Source: Cryptomeria japonica (taxonomy: Eukaryota; Streptophyta; Pinopsida; Cupressales; Cupressaceae). From it: a DNA stretch of 64,000 nt. The translations under genes and the position numbers were made by a program. A model generated the notes under the pieces. It was not told where the DNA came from and searched no databases. It was given only the letters and a program-made list of their open reading frames with translations. Location: contig NC_081405.1 in NCBI RefSeq assembly GCF_030272615.1, positions 472,862,008 to 472,926,007 of the forward strand, given 5' to 3'. Shown here piece by piece: positions 44,255 to 58,343 of the stretch (the first letter of the stretch is position 1; each line of letters begins with the position of its first letter).

Positions 44255-47200
44255 GTGGGTCGTTAAAAAATGCCTTGACATAAAGCACAATATGAAGCGA
44301 AGATTTCAAAACAAGAAAAAAATTTACACTCATTTGAAAACACTAAGTTTTTTACACTATCAATTTTTGAGCCTCTCAAATTTTGGTTTTTCAAAGAAAA
44401 CATTTTTTTTTCGTTACAAAACCCTAGTCCATTCCCTAATAACATTACAAAACCCTCCAATTTTTTTTACCATTGTTCACCCAACATACAAACCCTCTTT
44501 CACAATCCAAAAAATCCTCTTCCACAGTCCCTAACAACAATGACAAACTGGCAAAACATGTTGGGTCAATATTCATACTTATTAAACAAGACGACGTTGC
44601 CGCATGTAAAAATCCCACAAATCCAAAATCTCACCGCCCATGAACACCTGCAAATGTCGCGAACTACCCTATAGAATTATCGAAAACAATATCACATAAA
44701 GCTTGTGAAATACACTACCATAGCATGAAAAAAAGGTGGAAAAAATAAGGTTTATCAAAAAGCACTTAAAGTTAATGGGCATGAAATAATCCTTAAAAAA
44801 TTAGGCTTTTTTTTAAAATTACTTACAATTAATAGAATTATTTGCAAAAGCTCGCCAATATTTCTACTCCCTCATCCTCCTATGTCATCTTATGGTGTTG
44901 CGCACAACAGTGTATAGCTTTCCTCACTACTCAACGAGCTAGAGAACATGCGACAACACAACCATCACATTTTTCAACATAAGAGGGAAGCATTGTGTTT
45001 TTGTCAACTCACTAAACAATGACCTCAAAGTTGACCTTTCAAATATATTTCCTATTTTAAATTTTTCGTTCTCGTCTACGCCTCCACCACGAAATGACTT
45101 TGACATATGCCATTTTTTTAATTTTCACTAGCCTCAACTTGTCACCTCTGGCGTCCCCTTCCTGCCCCCCATCATCAGCAAGCCCTCCACATTTTCTCAT
45201 AAAAATGATCAGCTTGTCAGCCCATCCCTTCCCCAAGCCAAAACGGTAGGGGCCATGCCATGTCATGATATGTTATCACACCATGGTCATGTCGTTTTGT
45301 GCTAAGAATAGCCAGTGGCGATACTATAGGTAAACTTTCAAAATGAGAAGTTAGTACATGGGATAATTTAATGTGGACCTAAAAGATTACTTTGCTATTA
45401 AATCGTAAATGTCAAGCTTCGTTATTATTAAAATATTTTTAGATTATCGATCAAAAAAAAAACCAATCGAAAAAAAATAAAATTAGATTATATAGGGGAT
45501 CATTTATAGTTAATATTCTAAGAAATTTATTATTTATTTATACAATGCTTCTAATCACACAAGATATTTGTGAAAGATTGGTAATAAAGGTTTTGATATT
45601 ATCATTAATATTTTAATGAATAGGTATGTAATAGAAAATTATAATAACACCTTTATTGTTTAAATTTCTTAATGAGGTCGATTAAATTTGTTAGTTTGAT
45701 TTAACTATTTAAAAATGTAAAAGTATTGCAATTGAAACATTAGAAGCTAGAAAATCTATATGAGAAAAATTTTCATTAATAGAACCATATTCGACACAAA
45801 AACATAAGTGTTTCAAAAGTAAATTGTAAGGGTAATATTTTGGATGAAGAGAAGAAAATCTAGTAGAACCAATCCTTTTATTCCTTTCAAACTATTCTCA
45901 TCCTATAGACATAAAATAGGAATATATATTAAGTTAGTTTTTACCAATTCTTCTCATGGATCCTTGTATTTAGTGTGAGTTGCATTAGAAATTTTAGCCT
46001 ACAGGATTTAATGTTCTTCAAAAATAATATTTAACTTTTCTCCTTTGTGGGAATTGTGGTTATCATGTTATAATTTCAAAGATCAATATATTTACTTTAT
46101 TTGTTTCAAAATAAGTCAAACGATATTTATTTTGATGTTTTGATTTTATACAAAATAAAAATTATTAGTTTGTATAATGGTTGCATTGAGTAGTTTCGTA
46201 TGCAAAAACTTTTACTTTTATGGTATTAAATTTTATCCATTGACATAGATTATAGGTTTGATACCCAATGAAATTGTAGGGCTATTGGAGACTAAGGTTT
46301 GATAGTCATTATGATATTCTTCAATTAGGGATTCATATTTGTTTATATTAAGGCATTGTCTTCATGAATTAGTTTGGTAAGAGTATATGAGTGGATTATA
46401 CCTAGACTATATGATTAAATTTGAGGTTATGTAGCTATAAAAGGTATACCATATGTTGTATACGTGATTCTTAAACCCTATGATAAAGGCTTACCTTAAG
46501 ATTTAAGAAAAATTATGGTGCTTGTGATATAGTGATTTATAGTTTTATGGGGGAAGTGTGTATCATGTGCAATTAACTAGGGAGAGGGACAAGACTTCTT
46601 TTGATTACAAAAATTCTCATATTGATCAAGATTTATATATATGAAATTTATGGACTACTCTGACTAGTTAACTAGTTATTAAGGAAATAATTATGTGGGA
46701 TTCATTCATTTAAATAAGATGTTATATACTAATCATTATGTAGGATTTCTCAATAAAAGGGTAAGATAGATAATAATATATTTTACTCCTTATTGAGTAA
46801 TTATTGTGTATAACATTGACTTACCATTCAAATCATTTCCCTTGCCATAGCTACCAAGTTTCCTTCATCATTCTAAGATTTATAGGTCCTATTTCAAAAT
46901 TTAATGTGATAGACCTTGTTAGCATCTTGATAGAATCTATGGGGTCTATTGGTAATTTGAATGAAAGCAAGTTGGTGAGAGTTGTGTTAAATAGTATATT
47001 TTTAACATGTTTTTCATCCCTATTTCACCTAAGTGGGTGGCAGCCGATGAGAAAACTATTTAGCGAACTAGACCCTAGAAAAGGTTGCATACCAACTATG
47101 ATGTATTTGTGCTTGACGTAGGAAAGGCCATTAGTGATGAGCCACCAAGGCATAAGTTTGTCCCTTAGGACTTAACTTTAAAACAATTAAAATAAAGTCA

Positions 47201-48912
47201 GGTTCAGCCCTTAAGACTTGTTTTCAAAAGATTTAAAATAAAGTTACATTACTCCTTGGCGTTATGCATACTTTGTCCCTCTTCACAAATCTAGATGGAA
47301 CTAACTTTTAATTTATTTGTCTATGGTATTGATGTGGCTTATCTTTATGAACATGTACCTCTACATCATGTATCAAGTTGTGTAGGCATGTATGCACATA
47401 TAGGTTTAGGGGGGCAAGGTGAATACAATACAAAAAGAAGAAAGAGAAACTCAGGTATGCAATGACATGCTATGTTTGTTATTACAATATTGTAATAAAC
47501 TATTGTTCTAAATAGATTTGTTGTCATCCCAAATTCTAGTTAAATGATCATAATATTTTGCTCTAATTAATGTAGTATGTTACTAGAAATAAATGTTTTA
47601 AAAATATTTGAGTTTGTGTAGTTTGTTTATTTTGTGTAGTGTCTTTTAAGTGTGTACATTTTAGGCATTACATATTATAAGAAAGTTTTAAAATATTTTA
47701 CTAATTGAAGTTAGATTTTTCAATGTAATAAGAAACTTTAAAAAAAAATCAAAATTATAAATTTTAACTATAAGAAGCTTTTCAAAATGTTTGCCTATTA
47801 ATGAATTTTTTTTAATATTTTAATTAATAAAAACTTTCTAAAAAAAAATTGTATTCAAAAATTCCAAATACATTTTTGTTATTTTCATTATAAAAAAATT
47901 CAAAAAAAATGAATTTAGAAAATTTACGAGTTTTCTAAACTTTTTAAAAGAACTTCTACATCTTTACAAGTTTCTAACAATTTAATAAACAAGCAAAAAT
48001 AAATAAAAAGTTAGAAAAAGTTTGATGTTATAGTTGGTCAATGGAGGCATTAAAATAATGATAAGAAAAAAGTGTACAAGACTATAAAATCTAGAGCTTT
48101 AGAGGCCATATATTAAAGTCTAAAGCGAAAAATAAGGATTAGATTTTTTTCATATAATTAAATATATACATCTTTCCATGAAAATGGAAAATATTTACGA
48201 ATTCTTAAATCTAAAAGAGACACATTTCTATGATAGAATTATTCAGTTTTGAATGGATAGGGATTATTGTTGGTGTTGTAAAAGCAAGTGGATGTCTACC
48301 AAAGCTCTCTTCACATATAATAAATAGTCTAGAAGTTAAACCACCTTCATATGTTAAACTCACTATTTTTTTGTACAAACTTTGTACATTGTACATCATC
48401 TTTTTTCATAATTTGGTGTCATTTAAATGCAAAAGCATAAACAAGACATGTGAATTGTTTTACAAATGACATCAAAGAAACATGGTATCTTGCTATGCCA
48501 TGATAGTGCAATATGCACAAAATCACATTTATTGAGGATAAATATTGTTTTCAATCCAAAAATCATGAATCAAATGTATTGATAATTAGAAACGAAAGGT
48601 GAATACTTATTTAGAGAGATTCCAGGCATATAATTTTATACATGAGGAAACCATAGGTAGATAATAAAGACTTGGATAGATCCTTCATCTTATTTTTTTG
48701 TAGGAAAAGTCATGTACATGCACTACAAATTGTGATAAAATGCAACTCTAGAAAGGAGTGGGGTCTAAGATTTATTTAAGCTTTGCTCTTGCAAGACAGA
48801 TAACAAAAAATAATTGTGCCTCACATAAGATAACATTATCATAATTTTCTTTGGTTGCTTCAAGAAAAAGAAATGAGAGGAAAATGTGTTTCATAAAATA
48901 TTAGTATCAAAT
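44255..48912. other. Long AT-rich intergenic stretch
   Basis: Nothing I can support as a gene. 44300-44800 is T/A-run rich. A 105-codon plus frame at 46804-47121 (with HLSGWQPMRKLFSELDPRKG near its end) is the most protein-like frame, but it has no family I recognise and no splice context. Confidence 0.5.
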
Positions 48913-49006
48913 GTAGTTATTCAAATGAATTTAACAATCATGTTTTGTCCACAAACAATGTAATTATTCAAATGAATTTAACAATCATGTTTTGTCCACA
49001 AACAAT
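48913..49006. repeat. 47-bp tandem duplication
   Basis: Two units, 48913-48959 and 48960-49006, differ at one base (GTAGTTATTC against GTAATTATTC). The near-identity points to a recent replication slip or repair event. Confidence 0.9.
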
Positions 49007-49636
49007 TCAAATTTAATTACTTCATCTATCTGAAGAGGAATTTTTCAACTCAATGAAATAAAAAAGAAAATATAGTTTACGTTGCATCGAGGGCTTTTCA
49101 AAAAACAAATAAAAGCATTACAATTTATTAAGCTTAACAATTTGTAGCCCACACACCTCTGTGGCTACAACATGCCATCCCTATTTCCAATTTCAGCCTT
49201 CATCTTATTTTTAATTCTTCCACACTCATTAGATTTGTGTCACCAATTTTATCACATAAAATGCAGAGAGATGGGATGAATGTTTTATTTTATTTTGAAG
49301 AAAAAATCTCTATAATTTTAAAGCAAAAACCTGTATATTTATACTCGCATATTGCAACTACTTTTTATGTAGTGGAACTAGCCATTTCAATTATGGATTT
49401 TCTTGTCCTTATTTTCTCATGGAAATAAATCTTTCAAATTTAAAATTTGTAATAATTATAATGAATTTACGCAGATTTTGTCGCCTCTTGGCATAATGAG
49501 TTAAAATATTTTAGGGGCAAACATGGGACATGCCAAACTTTACAAGGGAGAGACAACCTTTAAATTTTTATTTATGTTTGAATAGATGAGTAAAATTGAA
49601 AAAAAATAAAAATTCAAATACCTTAGCTAAATAATT
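49007..49636. other. AT-rich intergenic DNA
   Basis: No gene or mobile element is recognisable. Confidence 0.5.
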
Positions 49637-49787
49637 AAACTACACTTTTATTGCCTTAATCCTTAAAGTTGAGATACCTGGCTCTTTTGGTGATTTCAAA
49701 CCAATCTCATTGTGTAATGTGTTAAATAAAGTGATTGCAAAAGTTATTATGAATAGATTGAAACCTCTTATGAAGTATAAAATATAT
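49637..49787 (+). mobile_element. LINE reverse-transcriptase scrap
   Basis: About 140 bp closely matches 55157-55300 of the LINE further right (same protein phrase LCNVL.KVIAKVIMNRLKPL), at about 90% identity by eye. It lacks any LINE 3' end or poly(A), so it is not a normal 5'-truncated insertion. Confidence 0.85.
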
Positions 49788-51905
49788 AATGTCAATAATT
49801 TATTTATCAATTACATGCTTTTGAGTAATGATTCAAATGCATCTAAGGACAACAACCAAGTTATAGGGGGAGAAATGTTATGTGACTTTTTCCCCAACAG
49901 AAGATAAGTTATGAAATAACCTTATAGAATTAAAAGGGAAATATAAATAAAGGATATTATGATCCTTTGGTTATAAGAGAGATTAATAAAGAACATTAAT
50001 AAAGACTTATAAAAGTGGAGGAATAATTATTATTTTAATAGTAATCAAATGGAAACCTTGTTGAAAGGGTGTGATGGTTTAGAAACCACCCTTTGAAAGG
50101 TTATATAAAGCATTTATGTGAGGCTTGGAAGGGGCACAGAGATCACTCAAGGAAGAAGAAAAAGGTAGTTTGGTGGGCTATGGGCTCAAAGAAGGGAACA
50201 CACAAAATGTGTCCAACTTGAGCTACATAGTGCACCTAAGATTGTCCTGGCCAAAGTTGTGCATGTTTAGTAATTACTTTGGAGAACTGTTATGTGCATG
50301 TTGAGTAATTAGTATTGCATTGGATCATATAGTACGCATGTTGATTAATTACTCTAGAGCTTGTTGTGTTGATGCTTAGAAAGCATCTATGTTAGTTTTG
50401 AATAAGAATTGATTCTTGTTAGATGTGTCATACCTGTGAGGTCCAACGTCACAAATCTTCTCAAAGTGAGAATGACCATTCCAAGTGCTCAAGATTCAAA
50501 TAATTATTTAAAAAAATTGATGATAAAATAAATTGAGAATATAATATATGGTTTTGGTGATAATATAATTGATTTAGGTGATTGTGTCATTCCACTGTTA
50601 TTCAATTTACCATGTTATATATTTCCATTGGAATTCTTATCATTATCACATGTATAGTATGCATTACTATTTATATATATTTTAGATAACATTTATATGT
50701 TTAAAATTCTATTAACTCTAGTAATAACTATTAAATGAATTTTGTTCTAGAAATACTTATTTAACTCTAGCAAAAAAGTAACACTATAGAAATAATTATA
50801 TTACATTTATAATTTAACATCGTTGCTTTAAGTTGATTTTAACATTTGAGAAAGCATACATTTATCCTAGAGCCTCTTAAATAAACCAAAAAGAAAGAGA
50901 AATTAAGAGAATTATATATAATTTTAATAAATATCTTTTATTAGCCTTTCAAGACGATTGATAAAACTGGGGCATCTTGGACTCCTTGGAAGTCATTGTA
51001 AAATCTTAGGACGCCCTTAAACTAAGTAGTTTTATTGATTTTCTATTAAGATTATGTACAAGATGGTATTTGATGCATCACCCAATTGAATTTCTACTAA
51101 AACTAATATAAGAGACTACTCCATACATTGAGTTTCATTTGCAACATTGATCCATAATGGTGTTCAAAATTTGTATAACCATGTCAATGCCCGTATATAT
51201 TTGGGCCCATTTTAATAGAATATAATCATATACTAGAAAATAATATATTCTTGTGTAAAATTGGGTTCATTCTTGAATCTTTTATTTATCCTTATCTACA
51301 CATGTTACTTGCAAATACCTCAATTTTGTGATTTTTCATACTTATGTTATTGTCTATAATTTTATCCTTAAAATAGACATTTTTCATTTAGTATTGAATG
51401 TATTTATTCCATTAGATACCCATAAATTTTGTAAATTTTTTTACTTTGTATTGGATACTTCTAGTCCTATTAGAATTTGTCTTGATCATGAGCATAAACT
51501 TGTTTAGTCCATATTCATGTAACATTTTTTATAGTTTTTAGGAATGCTTCATGGGCCCAAAAGCTGACAAAACTCAAAAAAAAGACTTGAGGTTCTCTCA
51601 AATAATATGTGATCCTATGGCATACATAACATGATAGGTTGACTTGATAGTTCTAAAACTTGATGATATTGTAACCATTTGAGTATGTTTTAGAACAACT
51701 CTACTATTTTCCTTAGAAGTTGCATATTATGTTGTTGCAAGTCTATATATGGTGATTAATCTTATAAATTTCACTATAAAATATAATGTTTATTTATTAG
51801 TTAGTTTAAGTAACTATAATCAATTTAGGTCATTGTAACATAGATTATAATTCATTTTGTTATAATACATGTTTTATTTATTTATTTGTGTTCGTGTGAA
51901 AGGGG
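49788..51905. other. AT-rich DNA, possibly LTR-derived in part
   Basis: 49870-50450 has LTR-like traits: a TATA box (GGTTATATAAAGC, about 50098-50110), a G-rich following segment and candidate TG/CA ends, but no partner repeat was found. 50500-51900 is AT-rich without coding signal; it ends in the purine tract GTGTGAAAGGGG (51894-51905). Confidence 0.35.
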
Positions 51906-52224
51906 TGTTTTAAATAGCTAGTTCATCATCTAGGTCCTATTTGGAGACATCTAAAATTAATTAAATTATTATTTAATTAATTTAACCTTTTCACATAATT
52001 ATTCATATTAACTATGTCAACCCTTATTCTTCTCAAAATTAATTAAATTATATTCTAATTAATTTTGTCACCTGAGGATGGTGATGAGAAGGAGACTAGG
52101 TCTGCAACCTAGAGAGTTTACAGATTTTTGACCCAATGATCAGCCCAAATACTATGCAAACCCTGTTTCTTGTTCATGGTCGAATCCTAAATGGGTTTTA
52201 AAGGATCATAACAAAGTCCCTGCA

Positions 52225-53610
52225 TTGTTTCCAAATAGAAGGGAGGGTGGCGATTGGAATAAGGGTTTTGGGAAACCCAGAAACAATTTTCAAGGAGCTT
52301 TCGACAATTGCAGCAACAACCAAGCAAGAATGAAATCGGAATGGAAAAGGGTGCGAGAGAAGGAATGGAGACTGAAGATCCCAAGAATGGAGACATTGAA
52401 TAAGGTAAAATCTAACCTGTCGAAAGCCCAAAAACTATCTTTCTTTATGGATAATAAAAGTTGGAGTGATTCAATTGCATTCTTGAGGGCAAAGGGTTTT
52501 GTCATGAAATGGATTGGGGATTAGCCTACATTTGGATGAGTGAAGAGTTGGTGTGAGGATAACTGGCCTTTTAAGGTGGATATAAAGACTATGCCTAACA
52601 ATTTCTTTTTGGTTATCATGGGGGATAGCAAAAATAAGAACTGGGTATTCAACAATGGACCCTTTTTCATGGGAGGCAGAGGTTTGTATGTCAAAGAATG
52701 AGCCAAATTTCAACCCTCTCAAGGATCCTTTCGAAGAAGTACCCATTTGGTTGTGTCTATATAATCTCCCGAGGGAATATTTGAATGAAGAGACTTTTCA
52801 AACGATTGGGAATAAGCTAGGGTTTTATATCAAATCGGACGAGGCTATTGAGAAAAACTATTTCAGTATGTATGCGAGAATATGCATTGGTTGGAAACCT
52901 CATTTCCCTTTGCCTTCATGTTTAGACATAAATACAAATGGAGGTTGCTAGATACAATAGATTGAGGTGGAAAATCAAACGAAAAGGTGTAAAGTGTGTA
53001 GCGAGGATGGGCATTCAGAGGAAGTGTGTTTGATTGGTCCTAAGGGTAAATCAGTGAACTCCTCGCTAGAAGCTATAGTGGCAAAATTTGTGGAAGACGA
53101 AAATGATAAAATGCAGGCAAAGGGTACGGACAATGGGGCTTCACCTTCTATGATGTCAGCTCAAGATAATAGGGTAAATGGAGATAATCAAGGTCTAGGA
53201 CACATGGCTGAACCAAATAGTGTCGATTAGATTGCAAGCCAAATTGAGGCTGCTAACCTAGTGGAAAAGGCTTCAAATAAAGTTGAGAAAGCTATGGAGG
53301 CATTGGACGTCGAAGTAAAAGGGACTTAGCAGGAGAAGATTTTGGGTGAAAGTACCCAACTGGAATAGGTTAGACACGCCAACAATAATAATGGGGAGAG
53401 GATACTTCATGAAGAGGATATAGATGATACGGTATGGGAAGAAGAGGAGGATGAATGGGGCACGTTTGATGAGGAGGACGTCGTTGAGAGCCACACCATC
53501 AATCAAATAGATTCTCATCTTTTGAAAGCTTGTATAGGAGAAAAAAAATCTAAAGGGAGGAAGCCAAACATTGTCTGAATTGCTATGGCAAGGAATGCAA
53601 AGGGACAATA
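52225..53610 (+). pseudogene. LINE ORF1 (DUF4283-like and CCHC knuckle)
   Basis: Segments of ORF1 lie in two frames. 52225-52524 is the basic N-terminal part. 52570-52950 carries the DUF4283-type RNA-binding region (NNGPFFMGGRGLYV, then VPIWLCLYNLPREYLNEETF and IGNKLG). 52967-53230 holds a CX2CX4HX4C knuckle (CKVCSEDGHSEEVC), followed by an acidic tail. The protein normally coats LINE RNA. It is broken by stops at 52522-52524, 53228-53230 and elsewhere and by at least one frameshift near 52690. Confidence 0.8.
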
Positions 53611-53652
53611 CAAACTTTCAATAGAGAGGGACGGTACCCTTCCTGAAGAGAA

Positions 53653-56600
53653 ATGAAACTCATAAGCTGGAATGTTAGGGGCTGCAATGCCCTTGATAAG
53701 AGATGTCTGATCAAGCATGGCCTTGAGAAAATGAAACCTAATTTGGTGTGTTTACAAGAGACTAAGATGAGTTCGGAGGATGTAGGGGTATTGTTGAGAT
53801 ATGGAGATCATGGGCGGGTATTTTTTCCAATGTGTTTGACACCATGGGTGGACTTGGTATCCTCTAGAATCCTATTCTTGTTAGGGTGGAGGAACTCATT
53901 AATTCCCAAGCATGGCAGTTGTGCAAAATCCATTATTTCAGCATGAATTGTGACTTTTTCCTTATTAATGTCTATGGCCCTGCGAAAGCAAACTTGCAAC
54001 TAGAGGTATGGCAACAATTGTCGCTGATTCTGAATGACCTGTCGTAGGAACTAGTGATTCTTGGGGGGATTTTAATGACATTTTAGATTTGGTGAATAAG
54101 AAAGGGGGAATGTTGGTGTTACTGCCTCACAAGTGGGATTCCAACACTTTGTATCTGAGAATCAGCTAAGAGAAATCAAAACTAATAAGGGAACCTTCAC
54201 TTGGTCCAATCATAGAGTTGGGGGAGATCACAACACTGAGAAGTTGGATAGAATTTTCTTGGGGGGAAATTGGGACACTCTGTCGCTAATCTTTGAAGAT
54301 GGGATTAAAGTGGTTGTTGCATCAGATCATTTTTCGGTAGAGCTCCTTGTGGGTATGGACAGTGCCTCAATTATATACCCCTTCAGATTTGAGAAATAAT
54401 GTTTGAGAGAGAATGGTTTGAGGGATTTAATCAAGTCTTGGTGGGAGGAAGCCCCAATGATTTATGGTTCAAAGGAATTTCAATTTTCAAGAAGTTTCAG
54501 TTCCTCAAATTGAAACTTAAGGAATGGAGTAGGCTGCAGTTTGGGAACATCTTTGTGGACAGAGTTGCTATTGAAGAAGAATTAGAAGAAATTCAGAAAG
54601 ATATCATGGACCAAGGTATGAAAATGGAAACCTACAATAAGGAGAAGATTTTGAAATCTAAATATAATGAAATCTTAGCTAGAGAGGAGGTGTATTGGAA
54701 ACAAAAGTCACAAGAAGGCTAGTTGAAGGAAGGGGATAGGAACACAAATTTTTTTCATAATTCGGTGAAGGTTATGAATTCTTGGAATAAGGTGGCATCA
54801 TCTATCAAGAGCAGGGTGAATGTCATCTTGGATAAGATGGATGATATCAATAAGGAGGCAGTGGAATTTTTTAGTGAGATTTTGGAAAAGGATCTAAATT
54901 TGAACATTGAACAACAAGATCAATTGTTGGAGCATATTCCTCACGTGATTTTAGATAGTCAGAATCAAGCATTGTGCAAACTGATCCTTTTTTAGGAAGT
55001 AAGGCAGATGATTTTTTCGATGGTAGGAGACAAGGCCCTAGGGCTAGATGGATTTTTTGCTTTTTTTAATCAACAATTTTGGGATGTGGTCAGCTTGGAT
55101 GTTTGGTCGGTTGTGGCTGAAGCCAGGGAAAGTGCACAGGTTGCTAAAGAATTAAACTGCACTTTTATTGCCTTAATCCCTAAAGTTGAGAGACCTTTCT
55201 CTTTTGGTGATTTTAGACCAATCTCATTGTGTAATGTGTTGTATAAAGTGATTGCAAAAGTTATTATGAATAGATTGAAACCTCTTTTGAAGTTGATCAT
55301 ATCGAAAGAGAAAATCAGTTTTGTCCTAGGGAGATTGATTATTGAAGGCATCATTATAGCTCATGAAGCCATACAAATAGTTAGGAAATCCAAGGTTGAG
55401 AGTATGCTAATTAAATTGGATATAAGAAAGGCATATGATATGGTGGATTGGGGTTTCTTGATTCAAGTTTTGGATAGGTTTGGTTTTTCCTCTCACTGGA
55501 TAAACTGGGTGAGAGATTGCATTGATGGCCCATGGGTATTTGTTCTTGCCAATGGGAGTCCTTAAGGCTTCTCTCAAACATCACGAGGTTTGCGGCAAGG
55601 CGATCCACTCTCCCCTTTCCTTTTTATTATTTTGGCAAAGTTTGGGGAAGATATATTAAACATTTGAGGAGTAATGGTCAATGGAGAGGGATTTGTGTTG
55701 CGGTTGGTATGGATCTGGTTACCCATCAACAATTTGCTAATGACACAATTCTTTTTGGAGATGTCTTACCTCCTGAAGCTCACATCATAAAGAAAGCATT
55801 AGATTATTTTTGTAATGCATCAGGCCAGCAGGTGAATTCATCCAATCAGACATTTTTTTCTTCAATACGGATATGAGTAAGCAGAGTGAGATAATTAGGA
55901 TTTTGGGTGTAAAGTCTGGGAACCTTCTGGGAAGGTTTTTAGGTACTCCATTCTTTGAGGGGCCTAATCAGGTGGGTATGTGGCATAGATTGATGGGTAG
56001 TTGTGTTAATAGACTGGAAGGCTAGAAGAGTAAGTGGCTTACTTCGGCAGGCAAAATGTTGTTGCTGAAATCGGTGCTTTCTGCAATTCTCATTTTTTTT
56101 ATGATGTGTTTAAAAATTTCTGAGAAAGTTGTTAGAGGCATCAATCAGTTTATGAGAAAAAAAAATTGGAGTTGAAAGAGTGAGCAAGATAGGATACCAT
56201 TGGTGGCATGGGATAAGGTCTATCAACCAAAGATGTCAGGAGGTGCAGGATTGAGGAATTGGAGTCTTTTGAATGAAGCGATGGCAGTGAAACTAATATG
56301 AAAAATGTACTTGAAACCAAATCAGAAGTGGGTGCAAATTTCAAACATAAATATTTGGATTCGAATAGTAGGTAAATAATCTTTACTATTCGGGAGCTCC
56401 CAAGAGGACCGACGATTTGGAATTTTCTTGTATCTTGCAAGAAGGTGATTACAGAGCATCTAACATGGCAGCTGGGGAATGGGGAGAAAGAAAAAGTTTG
56501 TCCTAATTCATGGGAAGGCGGACCTTCTTTCTCTTTGTGAAGGGATGTAGAGAACATCAGGCAAGTGGCTGAGGCCCATTGGGGTTCTAAGGTTGGGGAC

Positions 56601-57918
56601 TATATGGTTAAAGTGAGGAGGAATGGGGTGGATGAATGGGTCGGGAAGGACGTTGAAATGTTGCCTCTATCTCCTCAGTTGAAGGCTTCCTTTGATGGTA
56701 TTCTTGATGAATACAACCCATATCTTTCCCCTAAAGAGGATGTCCTAAAATGGTGTGGATAGAAATCCGAGAACTATTCAATCAAATTGGGCTATAACCT
56801 TATTGAAAGTTTAGTTATTAATAACAAGTGGTTGGACAAGCTTTGTTGGAGCTCCAAATGCTTACCAAAGGTGGGGGTGTTTACATGGTTAGTTTTGAAG
56901 AAGAGAATATTGAGAGGGGACATACCGAAGAGACTGGGTTTTAATGGCCCTTTTCAGTGTATTATGTGCAAGGAGATTGACGAATCTTTGGATCATCTCT
57001 TGTTATATTGTAAAATGGCTCAAGGAGTATGGAAGTTCCTTCTAAACAAATTGGGATGGGAAATCCCCCTTTGGGAGAAGGTAATGGATTTGTTTAAGAG
57101 ATGGTTTACTGAGAATGGAAAATTGGTTTTTTCCAGCATATGGACTATGTCGCCTTCAATAGTGATGTTGGAAATATGGAAATAAAAATACAGGTGGATC
57201 TTTTGGGACAAAGCAGAATCGGTGGAAAAATTATATGATAGGGTGGAATGGGCCATTTTCGAAGTTGTGTCAATATCGACATTTAATCATAACTTCATAA
57301 AACACCTGTATAGTATGGTTGATAAGCACATTCAATCTAGGTGGCCTTTGGTACAGTGCAGACCCATTCATGGGTTCTCAAGGGTTCATCTTTCAAGTAT
57401 GGTGGTTAGGCGAGATGAGGAGGTATGGACCAGGCCAGAGCAAGGTTTGATCAAGGTCAACTTTGATGGATCGTCAAGAGGTAACATGGGCATCTCAGGT
57501 GTGGGATGTGTTGCTCGTGATGAGGAGGAGAAGATCCTCTTCAAAGGAGTGCAGAGACTGCAAGATGGGACTAATAATGATATGGAGATACACACCGCTT
57601 TATTAGCAATAGAATTGGCCAATAACATGAATATTACAAGGTGCATTTAGAAGGATACTCTAAAGTGGTGGTGGATGCAATTGTGAAATCAATATCCCCG
57701 AGTTGGAGATTAAATAAATTTATATCAATTATTTACTCAAAACTTAATATTTTCCTAGATTTTTGAATTACTCACATTAGAAGGGGGGAATACAGTGGTG
57801 GATACGTTATCCAATGTGTCATGCGCATTGGATAAATGTGTGATGAGGTGGTGGGGAGGAGATGATGCCATAGCTAGTGGCATGCTTAATTGGCCTGTAC
57901 GAGTTAGTACTTGTTAGT
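53653..57918 (+). pseudogene. LINE ORF2: endonuclease, reverse transcriptase, zf-RVT, RNase H
   Basis: Endonuclease (53653-54396): starts MKLISWNVRGCN, then LVCLQETK, KLDRIFLGGNW and the terminal SDHFSVEL. Reverse transcriptase (about 55008-56100): ALGLDGFFAFF, LIPKVERPFSFGDFRPISLCN, KLDIRKAYDMVDW and QFANDTILFGD, where the first catalytic Asp is Asn. zf-RVT (56787-57185): FTWLVLKKRI, then CIMCKEIDESLDHLLLYC. RNase H (about 57440-57918): IKVNFDGSSRGN, then the ME..A region and HIRRG with NTVVDTLSN at the end. This plant L1 layout with a terminal RNase H is common. Several stops and frameshifts interrupt it, including TAG at 54720-54722 and TAG at 54993-54995. It cannot make an active enzyme. 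Confidence 0.9.
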
Positions 57919-58343
57919 AAATGTGAAGTGTGTGGGAAGGAAACTTAGTTCTATGCCTGAGCGCTTAGACTGGCTTGGATGATATTGGCAATTAATTCCC
58001 ATATTTTTTGCAGTGGTGGCGGAGCCTGAAGAGAATGCATTAATAGAGGTAATGGGATAGATGTTTCATTTGTTGCGTATGCTAGAAGTTTTTTGGTCTG
58101 CGAGCGTGGTTTCCACTGGAAAAGAAAGGTTGGTAGTCTGGCGGTGCAATGGAGGCCAATTTTATGCTAAAAACAACCAAACTGTTGACTGCACTTTTGG
58201 GGCCAGTTTCGGAGAGAAGATTGAAGAACATGTTTCTTTCGATGGATCTCTTGTTGCTAAAGAGTGTGTAGCTAGTTTTGGGTGAAGAATTGGAGATGAT
58301 TGGACACTGATATCATACAAGGGAAAATATAAACTCTCTTATC

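Noticed and set aside
46804-47121. 105-codon plus-strand frame as a host gene
   Set aside because: No recognisable domain, no promoter or splice context, and AT-rich composition like its surroundings.
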